Source of the DNA: Coriolopsis trogii
Lineage: Eukaryota > Basidiomycota > Agaricomycetes > Polyporales > Polyporaceae
Length of the DNA stretch: 64,000 nt
Reading direction: 5' to 3'
NCBI GenBank assembly: GCA_020543525.1
Contig: JAHYIO010000031.1
Span: forward strand, 1,612,001 to 1,676,000
Shown: piece by piece, positions 36,160-46,716 of the stretch
Layout: each line of letters opens with the position of its first letter
Numbering within the stretch: position 1 is the first letter of the stretch
Made by a program: the position numbers and the translations under genes
Notes under the pieces: model-generated
The model's database searches: none
Told to the model about the DNA's origin: nothing
What the model saw: only the letters and a program-made list of their open reading frames with translations

Positions 36160-36549
36160 CGCTCTCATGGACTCACTATCCTGCTCTGAGAGCTGACCGG
36201 ATGTTATTGCTTGGTATTCACCGCAAGATGCGGAGTCCGTTCTATCGGAATTCAGCGATGTGCTCGGGCATTGCGTTCAGAGGCTGAGAGAGCCCAGTAG
36301 GTAGTGATGACGGGAGCATGAATACGAACGACTTGTAACAGTGGATGAGCGTCTGCCGCCCTGATAGCCCGATCGAGATCTAGGATATCCTTGACGTCGA
36401 CTTCCACCCGCACGCGTGGGACTGACAGGAACCTCGACCGCAACGAGGAGCGTGCATGGCCCATGGCCCGTGTCGTCCGCGTGGGTGCTGCGGTAGCTAC
36501 TGCAGCCTCATCTTCGCCTTCTTGCGCGTTCACCTGTCTTCATTTAAGC

Positions 36550-36687
36550 ATGACCACCCCCAGCACCCTCGCTATCGCGATCATCTTCGTACTTGTCGTC
36601 CTCTCTGGGGCCATACACACCCTCTTGTCCTTCGTACCACTCGGCATCTTGCTCGCCGCCATCGTGTATATTGTCAAACATGTCTGA
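36550..36687 (+). CDS. 45-residue hydrophobic micro-protein frame (putative)
   Basis: An ATG-to-stop frame of 45 codons whose last eight bases (ATGTCTGA) overlap the start codon of the next gene in another frame. The peptide is almost entirely two hydrophobic stretches (LAIAIIFVLVVLSGAI and FVPLGILLAAIVYIV) around a short polar turn, and ends in Lys-His-Val, as expected for a two-pass membrane micro-protein. It could be a real small gene, a leader frame regulating the downstream protein, or chance. Hydrophobic composition over the full length and the exact stop/start overlap argue against chance, but nothing proves translation. Confidence 0.35.
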   Translation: MTTPSTLAIAIIFVLVVLSGAIHTLLSFVPLGILLAAIVYIVKHV

Positions 36688-37826
36688 ACATACCAATGGT
36701 ACCGCGAGGCTCGCCCAGGCAGACCCTGCCATCGACATTGCAGGCGTCCGAGAGCTTCTAGGGATGATGAAGGCCACGTTCGGCCAACTGTGAGTACTCA
36801 CTATCGGCAGCCGCACGTTCACTAACATCCATCACATTATGCTCAGAGACCAGACCGTTCGAACGCTCAATGACCAGTCATCCAAGGTCGCCGAACTCGG
36901 TCCGAGCATGGTGCGTATGATTGCATGTTGACTAGCGAGTAAGACCCTCACGTCGCATTATGCGAGTAGGAGACCGCAGAGAGGCAACTCGCCGCCCTCC
37001 GTCTCAGTGTGAAGGCGCAAGAAACCAAACAGGAGGATCGCATTGCCGGCATCAAGCTGACGATCAAGGAGGGCATCAAGCTGGAGGCCCAAAGAGACAT
37101 GGAGTACGTTCTGGTACTCCAGACCTATCCGGGTTGCAGTCCTCCCGCACTACTCTAATGCTTGCGATGCGCCTCGACAGAAAGCACATCAAGGACCAGA
37201 TCCAGTCCGAAATCCTCAAGCAAGTGAAGGAGCAAATCGCGCTGCAGATGCCAACCCACCTCCCCGTCCCGCTCCCGCAGCACGCGGAAGAGAGCAGGCA
37301 GGCGCTCTCAGAGGTCCAGAACGCGCTCGCGAACTCGTGCGTCCACCCTCTATCCGCCTGCGCCAAACGTACCGCTGACCTTCTCTTTCATCAGCAAAGC
37401 GCGTCTCGCCAACTCCCGCCTCCACCCAAGCACGCACCCGAAGGACAAGCTCGAGGTCGTGCTCAATCCAGACGGCAAGAAGAGCAAAGTCTACCCACCC
37501 GATCTGTGCTCGTTGCTCGCGTACGACGGTACGTCCTCGTTACTACTATAGCCCCCTCTTCCAACGCACTCAGGATCCACCACCGTACAGCCTCCGAAGT
37601 CCAGCAGCTCGTCAAAGACTTCGGGCTCCGTGACCTCGGGGCACGTGAGAAGAACCTGAACCGCGTCCTCGCGCACATCGGTATGTCCGCTCGACGTCCG
37701 TCTCCCGTGCACGATGCTCATCTTCTCTGGTCACGCGTACCAGGCATCCGCGGCGTGGATATCCAGCCTGATGTCATGGCGGCCCGCACCCCTGCCTCCG
37801 GCTCGCGCACCACGCCCGTCATCTGA
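36680..37826 (+). CDS. Small coiled-coil protein, unknown
   Basis: Exons 36680..36789, 36847..36910, 36970..37103, 37181..37336, 37395..37528, 37591..37680 and 37744..37826 give 256 residues with all phases closed. The central region is a charged helix likely to form a coiled coil (QTVRTLNDQSSKVAELGPSM, IKLTIKEGIKLEAQRDMEK, DQIQSEILKQVKEQIALQ). A compact C-terminal segment (VYPPDLCSLLAYD, EVQQLVKDFGLRDLG, NRVLAHIG) looks like a conserved module. No signal or membrane segment. I do not recognise the family, though the exon design is that of a genuine, conserved basidiomycete gene. Its start overlaps the stop of the hydrophobic 45-codon frame. Confidence 0.82.
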
Positions 37827-39260
37827 GCATGAAGCGATTTGTGCGCATCATCCCTCTCGTCTTATCAGCTCGTTGTTCCCGTCGTTCTCGTTTTCCATCC
37901 GCGGATCTTGTAGTATATCTTGTATCATTAGCCAGATTTCATGTATCGAATGCTAGCGCACTGCTTTTCATTCGCTCCTAGACACCGTCAACCAGATGCG
38001 GACCGACAACGTGCCTTCAGGGCCAACGACAGACTTACGCGGTTATTGCATGCATTCATCGTAGGGAAACGTATACGTGCAGTAGAAACAGGGAACAACG
38101 TGCAATGTGCAATGTGTGGCAGAAAAATTCGTAGCTACAATTCGATCTCGATTTCGTGCGCGAGAGGTGGAAAAAGATATATAAGTATTAAATTCCGTGG
38201 GGTGATGGCCAATCGAGAACTGTATGCAGTAGTCGACATTCTAACCCCTCGTTTGTGGCCGGGACGTATGGATGGACGATAACACGGAGAGAGATCCGAG
38301 AGGGGGGATCGCTAGCGCGACTGTGGAAGCTGTTGTCTGTAGAGGCGCGCCCCCAGGACGTGGGGGTGATAGAGTGAATGTTAATGACAGCGGGGAGGAG
38401 GAGGAGGATGCAGATAACCATGCAAATACGACAACATGGGCAGCAATTGAGACTCACAAAAAACCGACACAGGACCAACATATAACACAAAAACGTGCGA
38501 GACAGACAGAAGGACAACCTGCAAAATGTTACAAGAAGGTGATGGATTCGTTGATTCGTCGGCGCGGCTGGTAAATATAAGGAGGCGACGTGGGTGGCGA
38601 TGGCGATGGCGATAGGGAAGGGGTATTCACAACTATTTCCAGGTAAATGATACGTTCTGCGGGCGTGCGGGATCGGGATGATGGATACAACGATGACGGA
38701 TGGCAGATTGGGAAGGAAGACGAGGACCGAAAGCCTAACGAACACGGGAAATGAGGCGGTGAGGTGGCATGGCGGGAAGGGAGATGTGAAGCACCGGTCT
38801 TGTGTGAAGGCGTGAGTCGAGATGTGCGGGGGGTATCAACGAGCGGGAGCGGTTAGAAGGCAGGAAGCGTGTTCAGCTGGCGATGGCGAGGAGATAGGAG
38901 GGGCATGACGATGAAGGCGTGATGTTCGTATCGTGCGAGACGTGACAGAACGTAGGCAGGGGATGTAGACGCACAACAGACAGATGCGTGTTTGCAAACG
39001 TCCGACCGAGCCCTCGGCACATTACCGCGCGCGCGAGTGCCTAGCGCTCGATCTTCGTTGCAGAGGGGATCCTGAACCTTTTGTGGGGAATTGTGAATAT
39101 ACAGTGTTAATGAATAAACAAAGAATAGATAGTCCGTTCGAACTCCGGAGAGAATGGGATCGTTGTCCCTCGTCAATTAGGGAAGCCCAGGGATGGCTTC
39201 GAGAACAGGGATGCGTCTTCTCGCTCGGGCGCGAAGCCATCTAGGCGCTCCAAGGATATT
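37827..39260. other. Convergent intergenic stretch, AT-richer
   Basis: 1.4 kb between the coiled-coil gene and the FAM72 gene. It is purine-biased on the plus strand (GGAGGAGG and GATGGCGATGGCGAT runs near 38390-38620). Frames up to 185 codons on the minus strand (38188-38745) show no motif. Confidence 0.45.
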
Positions 39261-41321
39261 TTACCGACCAGCAACAATCCCGTTCGGGATGGCGCGCCGC
39301 CCAGAACTTGTACCTCTATCATCTGCGCCCATTCGAGCGCGTGGATCCTCGAACACGGCAGGGATCTCTCCGCTTCTGAGCAGGTGATGCCAATACAGCA
39401 CCTCGCCAGCTTTCAGAGGTTCTGGAGCAGGCGCAGGGGGAGGCTGCATAGACGGGAGGAACTGAGGGTGCATGGGGCGCCCGTGGTAGACTATCCGACC
39501 ATTCATGTAGTACGCGCCTGGACCGGCGCCCGACGGCGTTATAGATGTCGCTGCTGATGTTGATGCTGCACGGGCGCGAGAGGGAGACGTGGATAACGGC
39601 GACGTGGTCTGCGAGGAAGACTCCACCCTGAAGCTCGCGATGTTGACTGTATGCGGAGAGGTTGAGTGCGAATTGGGAGGGACAGGAGGAACACCCTGTC
39701 GCAGATCATCCGCGGTTTCAGTACGATCACGACGTTGACTTTGCCTCGAGCTGATATTATAACCGGCTCCGGCGCCGACGTCAACATTGGCACGAGAATT
39801 GGCTGTCAAGGTAACCTGAGGCGGAAGAGGCGCTGGCCGTGCGGTTTGCGGAAAAGGGTTGTCAGCTTCCGGCGGCGGCGTGGGCAGGTAGTCGATGGAT
39901 GTCCTCCTGCTTACAAAGGCAGGCCCGGGTGATAGTGGAGGCATTGACGAGGGAGTACTCGGCGAGGGTGGCGAGGGGCTGGCTTGTGGCAGTGCAGACG
40001 TACGCGTTGGCGGAGTACCAATGGTAAGTCCTGCAAGTCCGGACTGTATGTTGTGAGCTGCTGGAGGCGTAGGGGCCGGCGGATGGAACGGATTCACACC
40101 CCTCTCCCCCGTAACGTAGTGTCGCTCGCAAGCGGTTATCTCGCTCGAGTAGAAGACGAAACGATGCCCGTTCGTCGCGCGGTTGTTGACCGTAATGGAT
40201 GATGTACATCGCTGGCAAGGCGTCACGATCATATACCCTACCGCGTTGCCGCAACCGTGGCAACATAACGTTTGGGTCAGGCACTCACAGGTACGTGGTG
40301 GAGGCCGTTCCGAGGAGCCGCCCATCGGTGCAGGGTCAGGTGACAAGCCGGACAGGGAAGAACGAGGGGAATGGTATGGCCCCGTCGACGAGGCTGATGC
40401 TGTATGCGACTGAGGAGTGTTCTCAGACTCAGACGTGAAGGCAGAGCAGTTGATAGGCAGCGCATCTGTCGAGTACAGCGGAACGTTCGGACGTAACAGG
40501 AGGACAGCCTAGAAGGAAGAGTCGTCAATTTCGACCGATAGCGGGTGAAAGCGGCCAAAGAGCGGTCAACTGCAATATGCGAGTTTTGCGACGCATATAT
40601 GCATAGCCCAATGGCCATGAAGTGCGCACAGGGCCCTCATAGGCCATGGCTTCGTTGTGCGACTGCCGCAGTCTGGTCATTATACAACCGCCGAATACAA
40701 TATCACGGCGACCTATGATGAAAGAGATACGACGGAGATGCACACGATGTCAGACCAATGAGACCATTGCGTACGCTGTGTGGCACAGAATGTGGGGGGT
40801 GCGGCAAACCAAAGAGAAATTGAGATACAGAACAATTCGCTCACCTTCATTCCTCGGTTCGTGAGGAAATTGCCACATCCCTTACAGTCTAGAATCCAGA
40901 CCTTGTGGGGAATGGGTGGCGGCGGTGGCGCGACGAAAGGTTGCACCTGGAACACTCGAGTGTATGGATTCTGCCATGGGACACGGTTCGCTGAAATCGA
41001 TGCGCTATTCGTGAGGAATGTCCGGCCATCTCTGTATTGCGACATATTGGCGGGTTGGATCTGCCAGTGCGGGGGTATAGTGGCGGGGTCGGGGTATACG
41101 CGGGTAGGGGGAGACCATCCTGGTTGTGAGGCGTAGTCTGAATCTTGACGGACGTTTGGTGGGGGCATGGGGATGGCGTACGAGTTGGACTCGGCCTGTC
41201 TGTCGTCAAGACTGTCCCTGTGGGGGTGTGAGGAGACGGCGACGTGTGGCGAGGGCCTCGTGTAGAAGCGAGGAGGGCTGAGGGCGGGGTCGGGCGAGGT
41301 GGGGAGTGTCCTGGCGGGCAT
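39261..41321 (-). CDS. FAM72-family Cys-rich protein
   Basis: Two exons, complement of 39261..40508 and 40845..41321, give 574 residues. The FAM72 core is clear: VWILDCKGCGNFLTNRGMK runs directly across the junction into AVLLLRPN and LYSTDALP, then CECLTQTLCCHGCGNAVGY, a VTPCQRC pair and NGHRFVF. Four Cys pairs suggest a zinc-binding fold. Animal FAM72 proteins are about 150 residues. Here the core is flanked by a Pro-rich N-terminal 140 residues and interrupted by a 250-residue disordered Ser/Pro insert before the final LYWHHLLRSGEIPAVFEDP. The intron, 336 bp, is far longer than any other in the window. The start could lie further upstream (open frame to 41538). FAM72 has been linked to DNA repair in animals; its fungal role is unknown. 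Confidence 0.85.
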
Positions 41322-41658
41322 GGGTGCACGACGTCGTCTGGGACGGGGACGGCTCGTGCGTGGGGAGGAGAAGGAACGGAGAGGTTGGAAGGAAGGAAAG
41401 GGAGAAAAGGAATGAAGGAGGATGTGAGAGGATCAGGCTTGGGAGGCGTCCATCGTCGCGAGAGGAATCCGAACTCCGGGTGATGCCTTGCTTGTTCTCC
41501 TCCATGCCGTCCGTTGATTCCTTCATTAGCCGATCCAATCTCGACTAATACAACCATCTTATCTCATCGCTTACTCGACTTGTACCTCATCTAATCCGAT
41601 CTACTTACCAATCGCCGCCTTCTTCCCTTTTCAGTCACCAACGCGCCCCCACCACGTC

Positions 41659-42369
41659 TTGCAGTGTTGCACCGCACTTTCGCCGCCGTCAGACCGCTGG
41701 AGTGAATCTCAAAGTCCGCCACTGGCAGCGCCGGGCTTGGGTACAAAGCATCTCCGTCCTTCGACCCTCGCCTCGCTTCCTATTCTTCTCCGCCATCATA
41801 ACACTCCCAAGCATGGCCTCGACGTATCTGCTTTATCCAGATATCGCTGCCGTTCCGTTGAGCTTGCTAGGTTCTTGTGCTTCTTGGTACAGGGAGTGCG
41901 ACAGTATGTGAGTGCATCTCCGGACCCTGGCCCGAACGCGCACACGTCAGACTCAATACCACCTTCGGATTCGCCGCAACTGCCACGGGATCTCGACATG
42001 TGGAATGCGAGAAGCCCGGTCATCCAGAAATCGCCCACAACGCACGCTGTCATAAGCGGGTTTCCAGCACTGCAAGTGCCTCCCTTGATCCGCCAGAGAC
42101 AGCACAAGAGCATCACATGTACAAAGCATTATGCATCGCCATACGGGACACGAACAAGACGTACTTGCGTTCGCTCCTCAATTGCGGATATTCGCAAACG
42201 CTCCAGCTTTGCCAGGGTTTTCTCCACGCCGTCCTTTAGGCCTAGCAAAGCATATACATACATACACAGCTTGAAACTTGGAAGCATAGCCTTTGCCTAC
42301 TCGAACGATGGGAGTCGTCGTGTGGGGCTCCAAACAAGCTCGGACGTCTTCCCAGAGACGTATATGTGA
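41659..42369 (+). CDS. Possible Ser-rich protein, weak
   Basis: An uninterrupted 236-codon frame, divergent from the FAM72 gene, with a Ser/Pro/Thr-rich middle. A competing frame (41813 onward, then 41877-42239) is also protein-like, with splice-like GTGAGT at 41909, so the true structure may differ or no gene may exist. No family is recognised. It is listed because the frame is long for a stretch with no other gene. Confidence 0.22.
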   Translation: MQCCTALSPPSDRWSESQSPPLAAPGLGTKHLRPSTLASLPILLRHHNTPKHGLDVSALSRYRCRSVELARFLCFLVQGVRQYVSASPDPGPNAHTSDSIPPSDSPQLPRDLDMWNARSPVIQKSPTTHAVISGFPALQVPPLIRQRQHKSITCTKHYASPYGTRTRRTCVRSSIADIRKRSSFARVFSTPSFRPSKAYTYIHSLKLGSIAFAYSNDGSRRVGLQTSSDVFPETYM

Positions 42370-42735
42370 GTCTAGATGTCGCCGCCTCATGTCTGCTCAT
42401 ATCATACGTCAGTCGCGGGTACCGAAGTGATCATCCTAAGGTGAGTCGCATCGTGCAGAGTGTTCACGCACAAAGTCTGTTCATATCCACCCTCGCATGC
42501 CTGTGGCTTCGCCCTTGTGTGCAATCAAAATATCTTTACATCGGTCAGCGGCGCGAGCGATCGAGAAGCTGCTGACAGGTTTTGTACCATAAGCGTCCAT
42601 CATTACCATGCGTGATGAGGTGGCAATAATAGCCTCGACCGTAAGTACTTCTTCGTAGGTGGAGAGGACGGGTCCCAGCTCAAAGTATCCACAACATGAA
42701 CGCAAGCTATGAGCATGTCGAGACTCGTGTATGAT

Positions 42736-43629
42736 CTACAACGGCTCGATCTTGTCTGGCCAGTAACCCTTCCCGCTCTTAGCGTTCGCATTCACGAACG
42801 GCCGATCATGCCCAAGAAGCACGCGCACCCTCGGCATATCCTTCAGCACCTTCAGCCTGTCAATGTTCTCCTGTGCCTCTGGCCTATCCTCGTGGATGCA
42901 CCCCCACACGCGATGGGACCCAATCCCCGCCTCGCCCGTCAGCAGTCGCCAGTCATGGGCGCTGTCCCCCGCGAGGAGCACCCAACCCCCGTCGGCCGAC
43001 GTCCGCGCCATCACGTTGATGTGTCCCCGGATGTGGCCTGGAGCGTCGACGACATACAAGCTCCCGTCTCCGTACAGATCGAGCGCGCGTGGGAACGGCC
43101 CCAGCTGTTCCCACTTCTGCCCCTCCGTCTCCGGGTCGAGGAAGACCGTCCGCTCCATGTCCGTCTCGATCGCGTACAGCGTACCGTCGAACTCCGGGCC
43201 CTGCTCCTCTATTATTCTCTTCGCGCCCCCGCCAATGTACACGGTCGCGTTCGGGAACGACATCGGGGTGCCCGTGTGGTCAAAGTGGATGTGGGAGAGC
43301 ACGATCTTCTGCACGTCCGCGCGCGAAAGGCCCCCACGCTCGAGCGCAGCAGGGATGTCCGCCCCGGTGAGGGTCATGCCCATCTGGCGCGAGAGGGCGC
43401 GGGCGCCTTCGGAGTAGTTCTCCACGTCGGGGCGGAGGCCGAGGTCGAAGAGAAGGACCTCGCGCGTGCGTGAGTGGCGGAGGACGAAGGAGAGGATGGG
43501 CAGGTCTGTCATCTCGTCTCCGACGGCGACGTCCACAAGCTGACCGAGGAGCATGTTGATTAGCCCCGCGTCGAGCGCGGAAACTTCGCAGTAAGCCTGG
43601 TTGGGCGCGGGTGGCGGGAGGTCTGGCAT
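42736..43629 (-). CDS. Metallo-beta-lactamase-fold hydrolase (lactonase-like), copy 1
   Basis: An intronless 297-residue frame. The metal-binding motif SHIHFDHTG gives His113, His115, Asp117 and His118; further ligands fit GHIRGHIN, AGDSAHDW and the C-terminal GHDRPF. Length and motif order resemble N-acyl-homoserine-lactone lactonases and related lactone hydrolases of the superfamily rather than glyoxalase II or beta-lactamases. There is no signal peptide, so it is probably cytosolic. It is the near-equal partner of the gene at 44387-45280 (same strand, same length, same motif spacing), clearly a tandem duplicate. The substrate, a lactone or another ester, is inferred only from family. A 254-codon frame on the opposite strand is its shadow. 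Confidence 0.92.
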   Translation of the reverse strand: MPDLPPPAPNQAYCEVSALDAGLINMLLGQLVDVAVGDEMTDLPILSFVLRHSRTREVLLFDLGLRPDVENYSEGARALSRQMGMTLTGADIPAALERGGLSRADVQKIVLSHIHFDHTGTPMSFPNATVYIGGGAKRIIEEQGPEFDGTLYAIETDMERTVFLDPETEGQKWEQLGPFPRALDLYGDGSLYVVDAPGHIRGHINVMARTSADGGWVLLAGDSAHDWRLLTGEAGIGSHRVWGCIHEDRPEAQENIDRLKVLKDMPRVRVLLGHDRPFVNANAKSGKGYWPDKIEPL

Positions 43630-44386
43630 CGTCCTAATGGATTCTTAGCCCTCAGGTTGTTGTAGCTCGATAGGAGATCAGGTATGTCTGACTCACTGTA
43701 TACCAGCTTATATGCTTGACAATGCTGCGACGGCACAGTCTGCGAGGCTAGACCGTAGGAGTGTGAGGGCGATACACCAGTTGGTATCCAGTTGATATAG
43801 TGTTCTTGTTCGAAGGTTCCGGCCATAGAACGCTCCCGCGGTCGTATATATGCAGTTCGCTCTCATGACCCATGAAGTGGCACGCAAATCTTGGCAACAG
43901 TCTGATTAGAATCAGGGAGCTCCTCATGGCGAACCTTGATGCTCACCTGGTCTCGCGCGTGGGGCAATCAGTCGACGGCTGCTGTTACCGTCAGTAGCTG
44001 CACTGCGCTATTCGAGTTCATGCTATGGTCAGGGCAAGATCATGCAACGAACTTCAACCTTAGGAGACAAGACGTTCCTACATTCTTTCGATGGTAACGA
44101 GCCTCAACGTACTCCCATCCTGATCCTTCTCTTACCAGTGCTGGTCACGAAACCCCAGGCCGTATGCTTGTTATATACACGCCTCCACTGCAGGCACCCG
44201 AATGTACTATCCGAAGTGCTTGAGACATTTTCCCTACAACTCATCACGCAGTGCTTCTGCGCAACGATTAGATCCATCGCACAACTGCAGAGTGTGTTGT
44301 TCAGGTTATCTCCTAGTGCGACAATCGACGTCCTGACCTCAGCAACCGTTCCAAATCGACAAAGTACGGCTGCTAGCACCCGCTTC
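43630..44386. other. Spacer between the two hydrolase copies
   Basis: Contains the copy 1 promoter. TATATA occurs at 43845-43850 (minus orientation about 215 bp upstream) and a weaker TATA-like sequence near 43708. No gene is supported. Confidence 0.45.
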
Positions 44387-45280
44387 TCACAGCGACTCGA
44401 TGACCCCTGGCCAAAACGCGCTCCCACCCTTGTTCTTTTCGAACCACGGCCTATCGTGGGCCAGCAAGACCCTCACCCGCGGGTTCTCCTTCATCAGCGT
44501 CCGGAGCCGCTCGATATGCGCCTCAGCTGCCGCCACGTCCAAATGCGCGCACCCAAAGTGCGCATGTCGGCCAATCTTGCCTTCGCCCGTGAGGAGGCTC
44601 CAGTCGTGCGCGCTGTCCCCGGCGAGGTAGAGCCACCCGCCGTCTGCGGACGTGCGGACGAGGAGGTTGAGGTGCCCGGGCATGTGGCCCTGGCCCGCGT
44701 CAACGACGTACACGCTCCCGTCTCCGTAGAGGTCGAGCGCGTGAGGGAACGGCCCGAGTTCGGGCCATTCCGCGGGGTCGAGGTACGTCGTGCGCCCCTC
44801 GGGGAGGGTGTCGGCGGAAATAGGCGATTCTGGGTTCTTGGGATACCCGTTCTCGACAAGAGGACGTGCGCCGGCACCGGCGAGGAACTGTGCGTGCGGG
44901 AAGAGCGCGGCGTCGCCGATGTGGTCAAAGTGGAGGTGTGAGACCAAGATGCGCTTGACGTCCGCCGGCGAACTGCCGCCCTTGGCTAGCGCGTCCGATA
45001 TGTCCTCTGGGACGGTGATCTTGAATGTGAGCTTCTCGGTAGTGTAACGGACGAGGTTGGGAGGAAGACCGGTGTCCCAGTCCTTGCGGATGCCGAGGTC
45101 GAACAGGAGCGTCTCGTTGGAGCTCGGATGGCGGACGAGGAATGAAAGAGCTGGGACATCGATAGTGACGTCGTCGCTCACGCCTTCGAGCACCCATGCG
45201 AGAGGCGCTTTGACGTGGCCTGCCACCAAGGCGGAGACTTGACAGAAAGGCTGCTTAGGAGAGGGAGCAGGGAGACTCAT
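44387..45280 (-). CDS. Metallo-beta-lactamase-fold hydrolase (lactonase-like), copy 2
   Basis: An intronless 297-residue frame from the ATG at 45280. The motif SHLHFDHIG places His115, His117, Asp119 and His120; GHMPGHLN, AGDSAHDW and LLAHDRPW supply the other expected ligands. It shares with copy 1 the blocks LLFDLG, LGPFP-ALDLYGDGS-YVVDA, RTSADGGW and RVRVLL-HDRP, so the two arose by tandem duplication and have since diverged markedly, especially in residues 60-105, which shape the substrate entrance in this superfamily. A TATATAAA box lies about 135 bp upstream. As with copy 1, lactone hydrolysis is the best guess. Confidence 0.92.
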   Translation of the reverse strand: MSLPAPSPKQPFCQVSALVAGHVKAPLAWVLEGVSDDVTIDVPALSFLVRHPSSNETLLFDLGIRKDWDTGLPPNLVRYTTEKLTFKITVPEDISDALAKGGSSPADVKRILVSHLHFDHIGDAALFPHAQFLAGAGARPLVENGYPKNPESPISADTLPEGRTTYLDPAEWPELGPFPHALDLYGDGSVYVVDAGQGHMPGHLNLLVRTSADGGWLYLAGDSAHDWSLLTGEGKIGRHAHFGCAHLDVAAAEAHIERLRTLMKENPRVRVLLAHDRPWFEKNKGGSAFWPGVIESL

Positions 45281-45411
45281 TGCTCTGTACGAGGATGCAG
45301 TCAGCACAGTGCGTTCATGAGATTGCGACTGTCCGGGTGGAGAGTCTCACCAGTGTAGTCGATAACGGGCAAGATGACAAGATCAGGATTGCAATTCGGC
45401 TTGGCTCCAGC

Positions 45412-45419
45412 TTTATATA
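45412..45419 (-). promoter_or_regulatory. TATA box of hydrolase copy 2
   Basis: TATATAAA on the minus strand, about 135 bp before the ATG at 45280. Confidence 0.6.
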
Positions 45420-46649
45420 CTAGTAAATCATCGAAAACACGCAGACGACTTGTCGATGGCTTAGTCAGCTTGTTTCTGGGCGTGGCCCGTGGGTCCAGCA
45501 GAGTCATCAGCGATATCCTCGGGCATGCAATCGTCGGTGATAATCGCCGAGTACCATCAGAAAGCTCTGCAACTGATCCCAAGTAATTCCAAGTCAGTGC
45601 ACGTATATGTCGTCAATCTGGCCATAGGCATGCTTAGACAGCGTGGAAAGAAACTTTCGATACACAACAACGTCTGGCAGTCGAATACGTCTACGAAACG
45701 AAACGAGTTGCCACCTCAAATCGCGCACGCACCTGACCGAATTCATCTAATATCTGGCCATGGATCCCGGGGCTTGCGCTTGCGCTTGGCTGAGCTGCAA
45801 TCGATGACATCGGAGACATGTATGCTGCACGAGGCGCTTGGTAATCAGCTTTCGACGTAGACTCTAGCATCTTCCAGTTGGACTGCAACTGAGATGCTGT
45901 CGCAGTGTCGCCAGACAGAGTGCGGCCAGTTGACGTTACTTGCTTGGGCACACTCGCACGTCGCTGCAGAAACATCGATCACTGAAAGGCTCGTTGAATA
46001 AGACAGCCCGAGGCAACTCTGTAAGCAGGGACATCAAAAATCGATGTGTCGGTATGGACCCTAGTCGGTACAGGTGGATCCACACAAAGCCTTCGAGGAC
46101 GACTCGGCAGGGCGGCCGCTACAATGTGCAGGTTGCCCACAGTCAGAAGTGATCAAGAGCCGGAAAGCTTTGGGTTGCAACTCGTTTCCGCCTAGAGAAC
46201 GACTCGCATAGTTCATGCTGGATCGTGCTGCGCGTATTCTGCGCCAGTTACGGGCGACGCAGGAAGGATACCAATATCATGAAAAATTTCGAAGACGGCA
46301 GCAGAGTAAGAGTTCGAGTACAAAATGCATGCGGTGCGACTAGCCAACCCTCTGGGTATGGACCCCGGACACTTGGGTCTATGTACTTGGGTCCCAGGCT
46401 CTCGACCCACAAACTCATTCACCTGTCGACGTCAACCACCCCAGTCACCAGTACTGGTAAGTATGGCAAGCTTGATCTAGACGAGCTGTCGTCTTGCTAG
46501 TGATGTCTGATATTTTTTCAACGCTCGGACTCGAATTGCTAACAGAGATTGCGACAATTTCCCATATGTAGCGTCCATGTTTCCACCGCTATTCTCACCT
46601 GACAAAGCGATGACGTTCTCCGCATAGTGTCGCAGAGACCCGATCCCCG

Positions 46650-46657
46650 TATATAAA
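46650..46657 (+). promoter_or_regulatory. TATA box of the iron alcohol dehydrogenase gene
   Basis: TATATAAA lies 60 bp before the ATG at 46717. Confidence 0.65.
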
Positions 46658-46716
46658 ACTCTGCAAAGTCGACCCAAGCTGGCAAGAACTCCTCAAATAT
46701 TTGCCTTCTTGTCGAC

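Larger units (their letters stand above)
45281..46716. other. Divergent spacer between hydrolase copy 2 and the iron alcohol dehydrogenase
   Basis: 1.4 kb without a supported gene. It carries a TATA box near each end, facing outward, so it is likely a large bidirectional control region. Confidence 0.5.

Noticed and set aside
42709..43473. 254-codon plus-strand frame
   Set aside because: Exact antisense shadow of metallo-beta-lactamase-fold hydrolase copy 1; GC-rich codon bias of the real gene keeps the opposite strand open.
44042..44941. 299-codon plus-strand frame
   Set aside because: Antisense shadow of hydrolase copy 2; no motif of its own.
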